DNA of 64,000 nt from Larsenimonas salina (GCF_023736155.1 NZ_JAMLJJ010000001.1:124001-188000), one strand, 5' to 3'; numbered from the stretch's first letter, positions 38,277 to 48,659 are shown. Program-made: numbers and translations. Notes: generated from the letters alone by a model not told the origin.

Positions 38277-41024
38277 ATGTTCACCGGTTTAGTACGCAAG
38301 TTTGTAGGCAGCAAGAATGAGCGCGAACTCAAGCGCATGCGCAAGGTCGTTGCATCGATCAACGAAAAGGAAGAGTCCTTCAAGACACTGGATGATGCTG
38401 CGCTACGGGCAAAAACCGACGAATACCGCGCTCGGGTAGCGGACGGTGAATCACTGGACAAGGTGCTTCCCGAGGCCTTTGCGACCGTTCGGGAAGCCAC
38501 ACGCCGCCTGATGGAAATGCGTCATTACGACGTTCAGCTCATCGGCGGTATGGCCCTTCATGAAGGCCGGATCGCGGAGATGAAGACCGGTGAGGGCAAG
38601 ACGCTGGTGGCAACGCTTGCGGTCTATCTCAATGCGCTGTCAGGTGAGGGCGTCCACGTGGTCACGGTCAACGATTACCTGGCTACCCGTGATGCCGAAA
38701 CCCTGCGCCCGTTGTATGAATTTCTCGGCCTGACGGTCGGTGTGGTCTATTCAGGCCAGATACCGCTTGAAAAACGTCAGGCCTATGCCTGCGACATCGT
38801 CTACGGCACCAATAACGAATTCGGCTTTGATTATCTTCGCGATAACATGGCCTTTTCGCTTGAAGACAAGGTTCAGCGAAAACTGAACTTTGCCGTGATC
38901 GATGAGGTTGACTCGATTCTGATCGACGAGGCGCGAACGCCGTTGATCATTTCCGGGCCGGTGGATGAAGACACCAACCTGTATTCGAGAATCAACAGTC
39001 TGATTCCGAATCTGGAAGCCTGTACCGATGAAGAAGACCCGGAAAGCGGCCACTTCACCCTCGATGAGAAACAGAAGCAGGTTGAGCTGACCGAGCTTGG
39101 CCACCAGCGCGTTGAAGAGTTGATGCGTGAAGCCGGGCTTCTGGCCGAGGAAGACTCTCTGTACGCCGCGCAGAATCTGGGGCTGTTGCACCATGTTCAT
39201 GCGGCGCTTAGAGCCCAGCATCTGTATATGCGCGACGTCGATTACATCGTGTCCAACGATGAAATCGTGATCATCGATGAGCATACCGGGCGCTCCATGC
39301 CGGGCCGCCGTTGGTCCGAAGGGTTGCACCAGGCGGTGGAAGCCAAGGAAAAGGTCACGGTTCAAAAGGAAAGCCAGACGCTTGCCTCGACCACTTTCCA
39401 GAATTACTTCCGCCTGTACACCAAGCTTTCCGGCATGACCGGCACCGCCGATACCGAAGCCTTCGAATTCCGTCAGATCTATACCCTTGACGTTCTGGTC
39501 ATTCCGACCAATCGGCCGATGGTGCGAAAGGATGGCAATGATCTGGTCTACATGACCACCATCGACAAGTACAACGCCATCATCGAAGACATCAAGGCAA
39601 ACGTTGAAAAAGGCCGCCCGGTGCTTGTAGGTACGGCCTCGATCGAGAGTTCCGAGTATCTGTCTCAGCTTCTGCGCAAGCAGGACGTCGCGCACAACGT
39701 GCTCAACGCCAAGCAGCACGCCCGCGAAGCCGAAGTCATCGCTCAGGCCGGTCGGCCCGGGGCAATCACGATTGCGACCAACATGGCCGGGCGCGGCACG
39801 GACATTCTTCTGGGCGGCAGCTGGCAGAACGATCTGGAAAAATTCGATAACCCGAGTGACGAGCAGGTGGCCACCGTCAAACAGGCCTGGCGCGAGCGCC
39901 ACGACGCCGTTATCGAGGCGGGCGGTTTGCATGTGATCGGCAGCGAGCGTCACGAGTCACGCCGTATCGACAACCAGCTTCGCGGACGTTCCGGCCGTCA
40001 GGGGGATCCGGGGTCGACCCGCTTTTTCCTGTCGCTCGAGGACAACCTTATGCGTCTGTTCGGCTCTGACCGCGTTCAACGCATGATGGGCGCGCTCGGA
40101 ATGAAAGAAGGCGAGGCGATCGAGCACAAGATGGTATCCAACGCCGTCGAGCGGGCGCAGAAGAAAGTCGAAGGTCGTAACTTCGATATCCGTAAGCAGC
40201 TGCTTGAGTATGATGACGTCAATAATGACCAGCGTCGCGTGATCTACGAGCAACGAGACGATGTGCTCAACTCCGATGACGTCTCCGAAAACATTGCAGC
40301 GCTGCGTGTCGAAGTCCTCGATGGCGCGATTTCTCGCCATGTGCCTCCTCAGAGCCTGCCGGAACAGTGGGATCTGGACGGGCTGCAGGACACGCTTGCC
40401 CAGGAGTTCAATCTCGATGCGCCCGTGACTCAATGGGCCAAGGACGACGATCAGTTCCATGAAGAGCTCCTGCGCGAACGCCTGCACGCCCAGCTGAGCT
40501 CGGCTTCTGCTGCCAAGGAGCACGCCGTCGGCGCGGACGTGATGCGCCGCTTCGAAAAGCAGGTCATGCTGCAGGTGCTGGATACGCGCTGGAAAGAGCA
40601 CCTTCAGTCGATGGATCACCTGCGTCGCGGTATTCACCTTCGTGGGTATGCTCAGAAAAATCCGAAGCAGGAGTACAAGCGCGAGGCCTTCGAGCTGTTC
40701 CAGACGCTGCTTGAAAATATCAAAAGCGACGTTATCCGTATCTTGAGCCATGTGCAGGTACGTCAGCCTGATGACGTCGATGAGCTCGAGCGCAGCCGCA
40801 AGGAAACGCTCGAACGAGAGCAGGCCGCCAGCGAAATGACGCTTGAAAACGAGTATGCCGAAGACGTCGAGGACGATGTTGCGCTTGACGAACAGGCCAT
40901 CGCCGGCGCCGAGCAGACCGCTCAGGAAACCGTTCGTCGCACAGAGCCCAAGGTGGGTCGCAACGATCCTTGCCCCTGCGGGTCTGGCAAGAAGTACAAG
41001 CAGTGTCATGGTCGGTTGAACTGA
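38277..41024 (+). CDS. secA: Preprotein translocase ATPase SecA
   Basis: A 915-residue motor that drives unfolded secretory proteins through SecYEG. Walker A is [17 protein letters not shown] (about residues 102-118), DEAD-type Walker B is [18 protein letters not shown] (about 208-225), followed by a preprotein cross-linking domain. The second ATPase lobe has [15 protein letters not shown] (about 500-514) and [14 protein letters not shown]. The tail has an acidic linker and a zinc SEC-C motif, [17 protein letters not shown], which binds SecB and phospholipid. AGGA lies 7 bases before the ATG. Autogenous control through the upstream ORF is proposed. Confidence 0.98.
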   Translation: MFTGLVRKFVGSKNERELKRMRKVVASINEKEESFKTLDDAALRAKTDEYRARVADGESLDKVLPEAFATVREATRRLMEMRHYDVQLIGGMALHEGRIAEMKTGEGKTLVATLAVYLNALSGEGVHVVTVNDYLATRDAETLRPLYEFLGLTVGVVYSGQIPLEKRQAYACDIVYGTNNEFGFDYLRDNMAFSLEDKVQRKLNFAVIDEVDSILIDEARTPLIISGPVDEDTNLYSRINSLIPNLEACTDEEDPESGHFTLDEKQKQVELTELGHQRVEELMREAGLLAEEDSLYAAQNLGLLHHVHAALRAQHLYMRDVDYIVSNDEIVIIDEHTGRSMPGRRWSEGLHQAVEAKEKVTVQKESQTLASTTFQNYFRLYTKLSGMTGTADTEAFEFRQIYTLDVLVIPTNRPMVRKDGNDLVYMTTIDKYNAIIEDIKANVEKGRPVLVGTASIESSEYLSQLLRKQDVAHNVLNAKQHAREAEVIAQAGRPGAITIATNMAGRGTDILLGGSWQNDLEKFDNPSDEQVATVKQAWRERHDAVIEAGGLHVIGSERHESRRIDNQLRGRSGRQGDPGSTRFFLSLEDNLMRLFGSDRVQRMMGALGMKEGEAIEHKMVSNAVERAQKKVEGRNFDIRKQLLEYDDVNNDQRRVIYEQRDDVLNSDDVSENIAALRVEVLDGAISRHVPPQSLPEQWDLDGLQDTLAQEFNLDAPVTQWAKDDDQFHEELLRERLHAQLSSASAAKEHAVGADVMRRFEKQVMLQVLDTRWKEHLQSMDHLRRGIHLRGYAQKNPKQEYKREAFELFQTLLENIKSDVIRILSHVQVRQPDDVDELERSRKETLEREQAASEMTLENEYAEDVEDDVALDEQAIAGAEQTAQETVRRTEPKVGRNDPCPCGSGKKYKQCHGRLN

Positions 41025-41055
41025 TCGTCGTTTTTACAGAGTCAAGGAGGTCACT

Positions 41056-42261
41056 GTGGCAGTAGGTAGCGCGCATTTTCCCGAGATGCCGGTCATCGAT
41101 GGCATTAAACTGGGTGTGGCCCAGGCCGGTATCAAAAAGCCCTCGCACGACGATCTGGTTGTGATCGAGCTTGACGAAGGCACGCGCGTGGCGGGCGTCT
41201 TCACGCAAAACGCCTTTTGCGCCGCACCGGTACACGTGGCCAAGCGGCATCTGGCCGATGACGCGCCCCGTTGGCTGGTGATCAATACCGGCAACGCCAA
41301 CGCCGGGACCGGCGATCGGGGGCTACGTGATGCCCGGGCCTGCTGTGAGGCGTTGGCCGAGGCCGCCGGTGGTGTGGTGGGCAACGTGTTGCCGTTTTCA
41401 ACCGGGGTAATCGGGGAGCCGCTGCCGGTTGAGCGCATCAAGGCGGCGCTGCCTGCGGCGCTTGATGCGCTCGGCAATGATCACTGGGCGGCGGCTGGTC
41501 GAGGCATTCTGACCACCGATACTCGGCCCAAGGGCGCAACCCGAACGCTTGAGATCAACGGAGAAACCGTTCACATCAACGGTATCGCCAAGGGCTCAGG
41601 CATGATCTGCCCCAACATGGCCACGATGCTTGCCTTTGTCGGCACCAATGCAAGTATCGACCACGACACGCTTCAATCGCTTCTAAGTGACACCACGACT
41701 CGTTCGTTCAATCGTATTACGGTCGATTCTGACACCTCGACCAACGACGCCTGCATGCTTATGGCAACGCAGCGCACTCAAACGCTTGATGCAGAAGGCC
41801 TGGCCCGCTTCAAGGATGCGCTTCAAGCGGTCATGACCGAACTTGCTCAGGCGATTATCCGAGACGGCGAGGGCGCGACCAAGTTCATTACCATCGATGT
41901 CGAGGAAGCCGCGAACGAGGGCGAAGCCCTGGCGGTTGCGTTCAGTATCGCGCACTCACCGCTTGTTAAAACCGCGCTGTACGCAAGCGACGCCAACTGG
42001 GGGCGGTTTTTGATGGCGGTGGGCAAGGCGCCGGTCGCGGATCTGGACGTCGACAAGGTGGTGCTTGAGCTCAATGGCGTCCGCCTTGCTGAACACGGCG
42101 GGCGTGCGGCCGGGTACAGTGAAGAGGCCGGCAGCCAGGCCGTTGCCGAGCAGGAAATTACCGTTCGTGTGGCGCTGGGTCGCGGCGCGCATGCCGAGCG
42201 GGTCTGGACATCGGATCTGTCGCACGACTATGTCTCGATCAATGCCGATTATCGCAGTTGA
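41056..42261 (+). CDS. argJ: Bifunctional ornithine acetyltransferase/N-acetylglutamate synthase ArgJ
   Basis: Recycles the acetyl group from N-acetylornithine to glutamate in arginine synthesis, and in bifunctional forms can also use acetyl-CoA. The 401-residue precursor cleaves itself before the nucleophilic threonine in CPNMATMLAFVGT (near residue 190). FNRITVDSDTSTNDACMLMAT and the C-terminal SHDYVSINADYRS are canonical. The start is GTG at 41056 with AAGGAGG at a good distance. Sequence alone does not decide mono- or bifunctionality. Confidence 0.95.
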   Translation: MAVGSAHFPEMPVIDGIKLGVAQAGIKKPSHDDLVVIELDEGTRVAGVFTQNAFCAAPVHVAKRHLADDAPRWLVINTGNANAGTGDRGLRDARACCEALAEAAGGVVGNVLPFSTGVIGEPLPVERIKAALPAALDALGNDHWAAAGRGILTTDTRPKGATRTLEINGETVHINGIAKGSGMICPNMATMLAFVGTNASIDHDTLQSLLSDTTTRSFNRITVDSDTSTNDACMLMATQRTQTLDAEGLARFKDALQAVMTELAQAIIRDGEGATKFITIDVEEAANEGEALAVAFSIAHSPLVKTALYASDANWGRFLMAVGKAPVADLDVDKVVLELNGVRLAEHGGRAAGYSEEAGSQAVAEQEITVRVALGRGAHAERVWTSDLSHDYVSINADYRS

Positions 42262-42311
42262 GCCCGCCTTTTAGGGCCGATGTTGAATTAACCACAGGAA
42301 AACTTCGGATA

Positions 42312-43271
42312 ATGCCGAAACGTAGCGTTCATGTAGCCGCCGCGGCAATTTACAACGATCAGGGCCAAGTGCTTCTGGCCAGGCGCCCATCGATAGCGGA
42401 TCAGGGGGGGCTGTGGGAATTTCCCGGCGGCAAACTCGAAGTCTACGAAACCGGATTGGAAGCGCTCAAGCGTGAGCTCAAGGAAGAACTCGGTATTGCG
42501 GTGGAGCGCGCCCAGCCGCTGATTCGAGTGCATTACGAATACCCCGACAAGTTCGTGCTGCTCGATGTCTGGGAAGTTCGCGGGTATACAGGCTCGCCCT
42601 ACGGCCGTGAAGGGCAGGCTGTGCGCTGGGTCGATATCGACAAGCTGTTCAGCTACCCCTTCCCGCCGGCCAACGTGCCGATCATTCGCGCGGTCGGTCT
42701 GCCGCACGCCTACGTCATCACCGATGAAACCGACGATGACGAAGCGTTCGAGGCAATGCTTTCGCATGCGCTGCAAAACCGCGGCGGTCTACTGGTTCAG
42801 CTTCGCGCCAAATCGCTTGAAGAGTCGCACTTTGTCGAGCGCGCGCAGAAGGCGCTGTCGTTGTGTCGCGCGCACGGAGCGCGCCTGATTCTTAATGGCA
42901 GCGCCGAATTGCTCGAGCACGTTGATGCCGATGGCATTCATCTGACCAGCGATGATCTGATGGCGGCCACGGAACGTCCGGTTGGGCCGGACAAGTGGCT
43001 GTCGGCTTCGACGCACAATAACGAGCAGCTTTCGAAAGCCGCGCAGCTTGATTGCGACTTCGTGACGCTGTCGCCGATCCGGGAGACGCCGAGTCACCCC
43101 GGCGCCGTTACCATCGGCTGGCACGACTTTCAGCAGATGGTCGAGTTCGCGGCCATGCCGGTGTACGCACTTGGCGGCACCACACTGGATGACATCGACC
43201 GCGCACGTGCGGTTGGTGCCCAGGGTGTTGCATCGATTCGAAGCTTTTTGCCCGACCAGGATGACGCGTAA
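42312..43271 (+). CDS. mutT: Nudix hydrolase (MutT-type) fused to a thiamine-phosphate-synthase-like domain
   Basis: A 319-residue fusion. Residues 1-130 are a Nudix domain with the box GGKLEVYETGLEALKRELKE continuing into ELGI, typical of MutT, which removes 8-oxo-dGTP. Residues of about 140-315 form a ThiE/TenI-like TIM barrel with LLVQLRAKSLEE, DGIHLTSDDL and YALGGTTLDDIDRARAVGAQGVASI, the last being the phosphate-binding region. The fusion is common next to argJ/secA in pseudomonads and relatives. MutT activity is likely; the barrel lacks assurance of ThiE activity and may be a sanitation or regulatory domain. The ATG is at 42312, though its ribosome site is poor. Confidence 0.9.
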   Translation: MPKRSVHVAAAAIYNDQGQVLLARRPSIADQGGLWEFPGGKLEVYETGLEALKRELKEELGIAVERAQPLIRVHYEYPDKFVLLDVWEVRGYTGSPYGREGQAVRWVDIDKLFSYPFPPANVPIIRAVGLPHAYVITDETDDDEAFEAMLSHALQNRGGLLVQLRAKSLEESHFVERAQKALSLCRAHGARLILNGSAELLEHVDADGIHLTSDDLMAATERPVGPDKWLSASTHNNEQLSKAAQLDCDFVTLSPIRETPSHPGAVTIGWHDFQQMVEFAAMPVYALGGTTLDDIDRARAVGAQGVASIRSFLPDQDDA

Positions 43272-43291
43272 AATCACATCGAGTCGTCGAT

Positions 43292-43327
43292 AAAAAACGC
43301 CCGGACCAATGGTTCGGGCGTTTTTTT
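43292..43327. terminator. Bidirectional terminator between mutT and yacG
   Basis: AAAAAACGCCCGGACC and GGTTCGGGCGTTTTTT pair around AAT, a 16-bp stem with one G-U pair. It separates convergent genes. Confidence 0.95.
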
Positions 43328-43350
43328 GAGCGTGGCGCATTGAGTGTCGG

Positions 43351-43572
43351 TCAGAAGCGCTCGCCTGGATCAAGCCAATCCTCGAGATTGGTTTCATCCA
43401 TGGCGGGTTCCCCGGCAATGCGATGGTCTTCGTTGGCCCAGGCCCCGAGGTCGATCAAGCGGCAGCGCTTCGAGCAGAAGGGGCGGTAGGTATTTTCCGC
43501 CGTCCAGGCAACGTCAGTGCCACAGTGGGGGCAGTGTACATTGATGGCGGGCGTGTCGGTGGTCTGGCTCAT
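43351..43572 (-). CDS. yacG: DNA gyrase inhibitor and zinc protein YacG
   Basis: A 73-residue zinc-ribbon protein. The four ligands lie in [11 protein letters not shown] (CxxC) and [14 protein letters not shown] (CxxxC). YacG inhibits gyrase B in E. coli in vitro; physiological use is unclear. The acidic C-terminal part follows the family. Its start overlaps the coaE stop by 4 bases; coaE-yacG behind pilD is the usual arrangement. Confidence 0.94.
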   Translation of the reverse strand: MSQTTDTPAINVHCPHCGTDVAWTAENTYRPFCSKRCRLIDLGAWANEDHRIAGEPAMDETNLEDWLDPGERF

Positions 43573-44177
43573 GAGGTCGCTCCGCAGAGTGTGAGGTACG
43601 TTGCGTGCAGATCGTTGACCTGTGCGCGCAGCGCATCGGGGTCGCCCTGATTGTCGATGACATCGTCGGCGGCGGCAAGACGCTGCGTTCTTGGCATTTG
43701 CGCCTCGAGTATGCGCCGGACATGCGCGTCGTCGACACTGTCGCGCTGCGTGGTTCGGGCGATTTGAAGCGGTTCTGGCGTGTCGACCACCAAAATGCGT
43801 TGAACCAGCGCTTTTTGGGTGGTTTCGAGCAGAAGCGGTGACACCAGAAGTTGATACGGTGACGCCTTTGGCGTCTCGAGAAACGTTTTCAAACGCTTGC
43901 GAATGCGTGGATGAGTAATCGCTTCAAGCTCGGCTCTGCGTTGGTCATCGTCGAACACCACATTGCGCAGTGCGCGACGATTGAGTGTGCCATCCGCGGC
44001 GAGAATGTCGGCCCCGAAGCGTTCCGAGATTTCCTCGAGTGCCGGCTCGCCGGGGAGGACGATGTCACGCGCGACCTGATCGGCATCGATCCACGGTACG
44101 CCAAGTGCTTCGAACAGTATGGCGACGGTCGACTTGCCGGAGCCGATGCCGCCGGTCAAACCGATGGTAATCGTCAT
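43569..44177 (-). CDS. coaE: Dephospho-CoA kinase CoaE
   Basis: A 202-residue P-loop kinase catalysing the last step of CoA synthesis. [22 protein letters not shown] (about residues 4-25) contains the Walker A, followed by the DADQVARD motif (near 33-40) and THPRIRKRL in the CoA-binding lid. It lies 9 bases after pilD and overlaps yacG, so it probably rides on the pil operon transcript. Confidence 0.95.
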   Translation of the reverse strand: MTITIGLTGGIGSGKSTVAILFEALGVPWIDADQVARDIVLPGEPALEEISERFGADILAADGTLNRRALRNVVFDDDQRRAELEAITHPRIRKRLKTFLETPKASPYQLLVSPLLLETTQKALVQRILVVDTPEPLQIARTTQRDSVDDAHVRRILEAQMPRTQRLAAADDVIDNQGDPDALRAQVNDLHATYLTLCGATS

Positions 44178-44186
44178 GAACGGTCC

Positions 44187-45047
44187 TTACAGGCTATAAA
44201 GACCTGTAAGGGTATCACCGAACAGCAGCATCGCCATCCCGGCCAGGGCCAGATACGGGCCAAACGGCACGCCTCGGTCGGAAACGCTCTGACCTCGAAG
44301 TGTAAGGATCAGGATGCTGATGACCGCGCCACTGCCGGCGGCGATCATCAGAATCATCGGCAGTGCAATCCAGCCACACCACGCGCCGAGCGCGGCCAGA
44401 AGCTTGAAGTCACCGTAGCCCATGCCTTCCTTGCCGGTGACGATCTTGAAGAGCCAGTAAAACGCCCATAATAGGCCGTAACCGATCATCGCCCCGAGCA
44501 CCGCATCCTGCAGGCGGCTGGGGTCGATCAGGACGTGATACAAAAGCCCGAGCCATAGGAGCGGCAGTGTCAGCACATCCGGCAGCAGCAGGGTGTCGGC
44601 GTCGATGACCGCCAGTGCCAGCAGGATCAAAAGGGCAATGATTACAAAAAGTGCGCCAATCGTTGGCCCCATCAGTTCGATGGTTGCAATGACCAGAAGG
44701 GCTGATGCGAACTCGATGGCAGGGTAGCGCCAGCTGATCTTGCCGTTGCAGTCCCGGCAGCGCCCGCGTCGCTTGAGCCAGCCGATCAGCGGTAGGTTGT
44801 CGTGCCAGCGAATCGGCGACTTGCACATCGGGCAATGAGACCTTGGGTACAGAAGCGACAGTCTTGACGGCGGCTCCTGCGGGGATTCCTGCAGTGTACC
44901 CAGATGATTGAGCGTTGCCCGCGCATCGCGCCGCCAGTAGCGGTCGAGCATGACGGGCAGGCGCTTGATCACGACGTTCAGAAAACTCCCGAACGACAAG
45001 CCCGCAAGTGTCAGAAAGATCCAGCCCATAAGAGACAATGTGTCCAT
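44187..45047 (-). CDS. pilD: Prepilin leader peptidase/N-methyltransferase PilD
   Basis: A 286-residue inner-membrane aspartyl protease that removes the leader of type IV prepilins and type II secretion pseudopilins and methylates the new N-terminal Phe. The N-terminal cytoplasmic zinc site has CPMCKSPIRWHDNLP and GRCRDCNGKISWRYP (two CxxC). The catalytic aspartates lie in VIDADTLLLPD and in GMGYGDFKLLAALGAW. About eight membrane helices. It lies 30 bases after pilC. Confidence 0.95.
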   Translation of the reverse strand: MDTLSLMGWIFLTLAGLSFGSFLNVVIKRLPVMLDRYWRRDARATLNHLGTLQESPQEPPSRLSLLYPRSHCPMCKSPIRWHDNLPLIGWLKRRGRCRDCNGKISWRYPAIEFASALLVIATIELMGPTIGALFVIIALLILLALAVIDADTLLLPDVLTLPLLWLGLLYHVLIDPSRLQDAVLGAMIGYGLLWAFYWLFKIVTGKEGMGYGDFKLLAALGAWCGWIALPMILMIAAGSGAVISILILTLRGQSVSDRGVPFGPYLALAGMAMLLFGDTLTGLYSL

Positions 45048-45077
45048 GAATGTCGGTTACCTGTCGGGTGAATGCCA

Positions 45078-46313
45078 TTACATGGCGTTGCCCATCTCGA
45101 AGATCGGCAGATACATGGAAAGAACCAGGCCGCCGACCATCACGCCCAGCACGACGATGATCAGTGGCTCGAGCAGGGACGTCAGCGTGTCGACGCGGTT
45201 TTCGACGTCCTGTTCGAAGAAATCGGCCACCTTGTTGAGCATCGCGTCCAGCGAGCCGGCTTCTTCGCCGATGGCGACCATCTGAAGCGCCATGCCGGAA
45301 AAAAGGCCGGTGTTGCGCATGGCGAAGTTCAGGGTCTGGCCGTTGACGACGTCTTCCTGCATGGCTCGAATGCCGCGCTCAAACACCTGACTGCCGCAGG
45401 CCCCCGCGGCGGTATCGAGGGCATCGATCAGGGGGACGCCTGCCGAAAAGCTGGTGGCGAGCGTGCGGGCAAAGCGGGCGATGGCCGATTTTTCCAGAAT
45501 GGGGCCCAGAATCGGCAGCGCGAGCGCAAATCTTGAGCAGCCGAACGCGAACCTGGGAGAGCGCTTCACGCCTGTTTTAATGCCCATCACCGTCAGCGCT
45601 GCCGCAATCAGCACCCACCACCAATACGTTTGAGCCATTTCAGAAAGCGCAAGCGTCATCTGGGTAAACGCCGGGAGGTCCGCGCCGAAGCCGTTGAACA
45701 TGGTTTCGAACTGGGGCACCACCTTGATCAACAGCATGGCCGTGACCCCTAGACCGACACTGATGACTGCCGCCGGGTAGTACAGCGCCTTTTTGACCTT
45801 CGATGTGAGCGCCTGAAGCTTTTCCTTGTAGGTGGCGATGCGCTCGAGCATGGTGTCGAGCGCGCCGGCCTGCTCGCCAGCCGCCACCAGATGCACGAAC
45901 AGGTCATCGATGTGCTTGGGGTGCGCTTCAAGAGCCTGAGCGAAGCTCTTGCCTTCGGAAACGTCCTGATGCATCTGGCTGATCATGTGGCGAAGCGATG
46001 TGTTGGTCGCGCTCTCACCGATTGCGTTGAGGGATTGAAGCAGGGGGATGCCCGAGCGAATCATGGTGGCAAGCTGGCGGGAAAAGAGCGCGATGTGGGC
46101 GCCGGTCACGCGTTGCCCAAGGCCGAAGGAGGCGCGCTTTTTTTGAAGCTGCTTGATGATGATGCCCTGCTTGATCAGCTGCGCGCGTGCCTCCTCGCGG
46201 CTTGAGGCCACCAATACTCCCTTTTGCAGTTCGCCGCGGGCGTTCTTGCCACGCCACTGCCACTGGGAGAAGGCCTCGGCGGGCTTGCGGGGTGGGGCGA
46301 GGGCACGTGCCAT
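45078..46313 (-). CDS. pilC: Type IV pilus inner-membrane platform protein PilC
   Basis: A 411-residue GspF-family protein with two repeated cytoplasmic domains (about residues 70-190 and 275-395) and three to four membrane helices. LFSRQLATMIRSGIPLLQSL in the first and FARTLATSFSAGVPLIDAL in the second show the repeat. It couples PilB ATPase motion to pilin insertion. It starts 6 bases after the pilB stop. Confidence 0.95.
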   Translation of the reverse strand: MARALAPPRKPAEAFSQWQWRGKNARGELQKGVLVASSREEARAQLIKQGIIIKQLQKKRASFGLGQRVTGAHIALFSRQLATMIRSGIPLLQSLNAIGESATNTSLRHMISQMHQDVSEGKSFAQALEAHPKHIDDLFVHLVAAGEQAGALDTMLERIATYKEKLQALTSKVKKALYYPAAVISVGLGVTAMLLIKVVPQFETMFNGFGADLPAFTQMTLALSEMAQTYWWWVLIAAALTVMGIKTGVKRSPRFAFGCSRFALALPILGPILEKSAIARFARTLATSFSAGVPLIDALDTAAGACGSQVFERGIRAMQEDVVNGQTLNFAMRNTGLFSGMALQMVAIGEEAGSLDAMLNKVADFFEQDVENRVDTLTSLLEPLIIVVLGVMVGGLVLSMYLPIFEMGNAM

Positions 46314-46319
46314 GACAAG

Positions 46320-48047
46320 TTACTCCTTGGTCACTCGGTTGATTTCCTCGAGCGTGGTCACGCCCTCCTTGACGCGTCGAAGCCCGGATCGACGCAAATC
46401 CTGATGGCCTTCTTCCCGGGCCAGATCAGCCAGCGCGATTGAGCTGCCTTCATCCATGATCAAGCGGCTCATGGCGTTTGAAATCGGTAGAACTTCATAA
46501 ATGCCCACGCGCCCCTTGTAGCCCTGGGTGCACTTGCCGCAGCCTTTGGCGTGATAGAGCGTCAGGCCCGCGAGGTCGGCCTCGGAAAAGCCTTCTTCCT
46601 TGAGTACGGCGTCAGGAAGTTCCACGGGCTCCTTACAGTGATCGCACAGTCGCCGTGCCAGGCGCTGCGCGATGATCAGCGTGACGGAGGTTGCAACGTT
46701 GAACGCGGCCACGCCCATGTTGCGAAGGCGTGTCAGGGTTTCCGGGGCCGAGTTGGTGTGCAGGGTCGAGAGCACCAGGTGGCCGGTCTGGGCGGCCTTG
46801 ATTGCGACTTCCGCGGTTTCCAGATCCCGAATTTCACCGACCATCACCACGTCCGGGTCCTGACGCAGAAACGCTCGTAGAGCGCTTGCAAAATCGAGCC
46901 CGATCTTTGGCATTACGTTGACCTGGTTGATGCCTTCGAGCTTGAGTTCGACCGGGTCTTCGGCGGTGGCGATGTTGCGGCTTTCGGTGTTCAGGATATT
47001 GAGCCCGGTATAGAGTGAGACGGTTTTGCCGCTGCCAGTGGGGCCGGTGACCAGAATCATGCCCTGTGGCCGGGCCAGCGCCTTTTCAAAGAGCGCCTTC
47101 TGTTCGGGGAAAAAGCCGAGCTTGTCGATACCGAGCTTGGCGCTTTTGGGGTCGAGCAGGCGCATGACGATCTTTTCGCCGTAGACCGTCGGCAGCGTGT
47201 TGACGCGAAAATCCACCTGTTGCTTGGCCGAGACCTTGAGCTTGATGCTGCCGTCCTGCGGGAGTCGGCGCTCGGAAATGTCGAGCTTGGCCATGACCTT
47301 CAAACGGGCGGCCAGGCGCTGTCGCATCTGCGGCGGCGGGCGAACCGCTTCGGTCAGCACGCCATCGACGCGAAACCGGACCCGGTAGCTGGTTTCATAC
47401 GGCTCGAAATGAATGTCGGAGGCGCCGCGGCGGATGGCGTCGAGCATGAGCTTGTTGACAAAGCGCACCACCGGGGCGTCGTCGTTGAGCGAGAGCACCG
47501 GCTCGTCGTCGTCCTCGGGCTCCTCGACGGTCAGGCTGTCGCTTGACATGTCATCATCGAGAAGCGACATCGCGCCCTTGAAGTGGGCCGAGAAATACTC
47601 CTCCAGCCGGCGCTCGAGCTGATCGATCGGGGCGAGCACGCCCTCGACCCGGTGGCCGGTCACGAATTGAAGTTCATCGAGTGCGCCAAGCGCTGCCGGC
47701 CCGCTCAGGGCCACCGTCAGTACATGATCCTTGAACGCGACCGGCAATACGTTGAGCTTTCTGAGAAGGTCTTCCGAGAGCTTGCCCGGCTCAGGCAGGC
47801 GCGCGGCCGGCACGCTGTCCAGATCCAGACAGCCAAGCCCGAACTCCATGGCGGCTACCAGCGCCCCACGGCGCGCATCGACCAGCCCATTGGCCACCAG
47901 ATAGCTCAACAGGGGCTGCTCGAGATCGCGCGCTTTTTCTGTGGCCGTAACGGCGTCGTTTTCGCTCAGCATGCCTTCCTGCACCAGCAGTTTGGCAAGC
48001 CCGCGCAGCGCATTGCCCACAGGGTAGAGAGACGGCGCAAACGACAT
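46320..48047 (-). CDS. pilB: Type IV pilus extension ATPase PilB
   Basis: A 575-residue GspE-family hexameric ATPase powering pilus assembly. The N-terminal GspE-II/MshEN domain spans about 1-160. Walker A is GPTGSGKTVSLYTGL (about residues 328-342), the Asp box is ITVT-like upstream, and Walker B lies in VVMVGEIRDLETAEVAIKAA. A zinc-binding tetracysteine is present as CDHC and CGKC (about 465-505). The order pilB-pilC-pilD opposite pilA is conserved in Pseudomonas. The pilT retraction ATPase is not in the window. Confidence 0.96.
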   Translation of the reverse strand: MSFAPSLYPVGNALRGLAKLLVQEGMLSENDAVTATEKARDLEQPLLSYLVANGLVDARRGALVAAMEFGLGCLDLDSVPAARLPEPGKLSEDLLRKLNVLPVAFKDHVLTVALSGPAALGALDELQFVTGHRVEGVLAPIDQLERRLEEYFSAHFKGAMSLLDDDMSSDSLTVEEPEDDDEPVLSLNDDAPVVRFVNKLMLDAIRRGASDIHFEPYETSYRVRFRVDGVLTEAVRPPPQMRQRLAARLKVMAKLDISERRLPQDGSIKLKVSAKQQVDFRVNTLPTVYGEKIVMRLLDPKSAKLGIDKLGFFPEQKALFEKALARPQGMILVTGPTGSGKTVSLYTGLNILNTESRNIATAEDPVELKLEGINQVNVMPKIGLDFASALRAFLRQDPDVVMVGEIRDLETAEVAIKAAQTGHLVLSTLHTNSAPETLTRLRNMGVAAFNVATSVTLIIAQRLARRLCDHCKEPVELPDAVLKEEGFSEADLAGLTLYHAKGCGKCTQGYKGRVGIYEVLPISNAMSRLIMDEGSSIALADLAREEGHQDLRRSGLRRVKEGVTTLEEINRVTKE

Positions 48048-48221
48048 TTAAGACCTCGAACGCAAAAACGATGATGCCTTTTTATCGGCGAAACCGAGAC
48101 CGGCTTGACCGGTCGAGCGCCTCGGTTAATCGGTAAAGTTTTTTTTTGAGGGGTCGTTATCGGGCAGTACTTGGGCATGGCCCGGTTGGGCACTTATCTT
48201 TTTGACAGGGGAATCACATCG
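48048..48221. promoter_or_regulatory. Divergent pilB/pilA intergenic region
   Basis: Holds a perfect inverted repeat GACCGG-CTTGA-CCGGTC (48098-48114) and a run of nine T (48139-48147). No convincing sigma54 site (GG-N10-GC) or sigma70 promoter could be fixed, though pilA of pseudomonads is sigma54-dependent. Confidence 0.35.
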
Positions 48222-48659
48222 ATGGCAGCACAAAAACAAGGCGGTTTCACATTGATCGAGCTGATGATCGTGGTTGCGATCATCGGCGTACTCGCGGCAA
48301 TCGCGGTGCCGCGCTATCAGGACTACGTCGCGCGTTCGGAAGCAGCATCTGGTCTTGCAACGATCAAGGGCGCACAGACTGCGTATGAAGAGCGCGTGCT
48401 CACTGGGCAGACTCCGTCGCTGGATAGCTCAAATGCGGGTTTTGTGGGTATTACAGATGATGCAAGTGAGCTTGGAACGGTTTCATTGGATCAAGACAGT
48501 GCTCAAAATATTCGCTTTACCTACGGTTCAAATAGTAGCTCTGCCGTGACAGGAAAATATGTACAGCTTGATCGCAATTCCACGGGCGCATGGTCTTGCT
48601 CTACATCGCTAGAAGAGGCTTACCAACCCAAAGGGTGTGAAGCACCATCGGGACCCTAA
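48222..48659 (+). CDS. pilA: Type IV major pilin PilA
   Basis: A 145-residue type IVa prepilin. The leader is MAAQKQGG, cleaved between Gly8 and Phe9 by PilD; mature Glu5 is in [20 protein letters not shown], the assembly helix. The C-terminal half carries two cysteines (WSCSTS and KGCEAP) that bound the D-region loop. The ATG at 48222 follows GGGGAATCACATCG; an earlier in-frame start at 48171 would bury the leader. From about 48420 the gene is noticeably more AT-rich than its surroundings, as is common for variable pilin heads. Confidence 0.94.
   Translation: MAAQKQGGFTLIELMIVVAIIGVLAAIAVPRYQDYVARSEAASGLATIKGAQTAYEERVLTGQTPSLDSSNAGFVGITDDASELGTVSLDQDSAQNIRFTYGSNSSSAVTGKYVQLDRNSTGAWSCSTSLEEAYQPKGCEAPSGP

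Noticed and set aside
38751-39953. 400-codon open frame antisense to secA
   Set aside because: Long, but a shadow of secA in a GC-rich genome; its sequence is low-similarity, His/Arg/Gly-rich and has no ribosome site. The same applies to other long antisense frames opposite murA, murE, murG and ftsI.
48160-48200. Sigma54 promoter for pilA
   Set aside because: TTGGGCATGGCCCGGTTGGGC looks suggestive, but no GG and GC pair has the required ten-base spacing with the consensus flanks.
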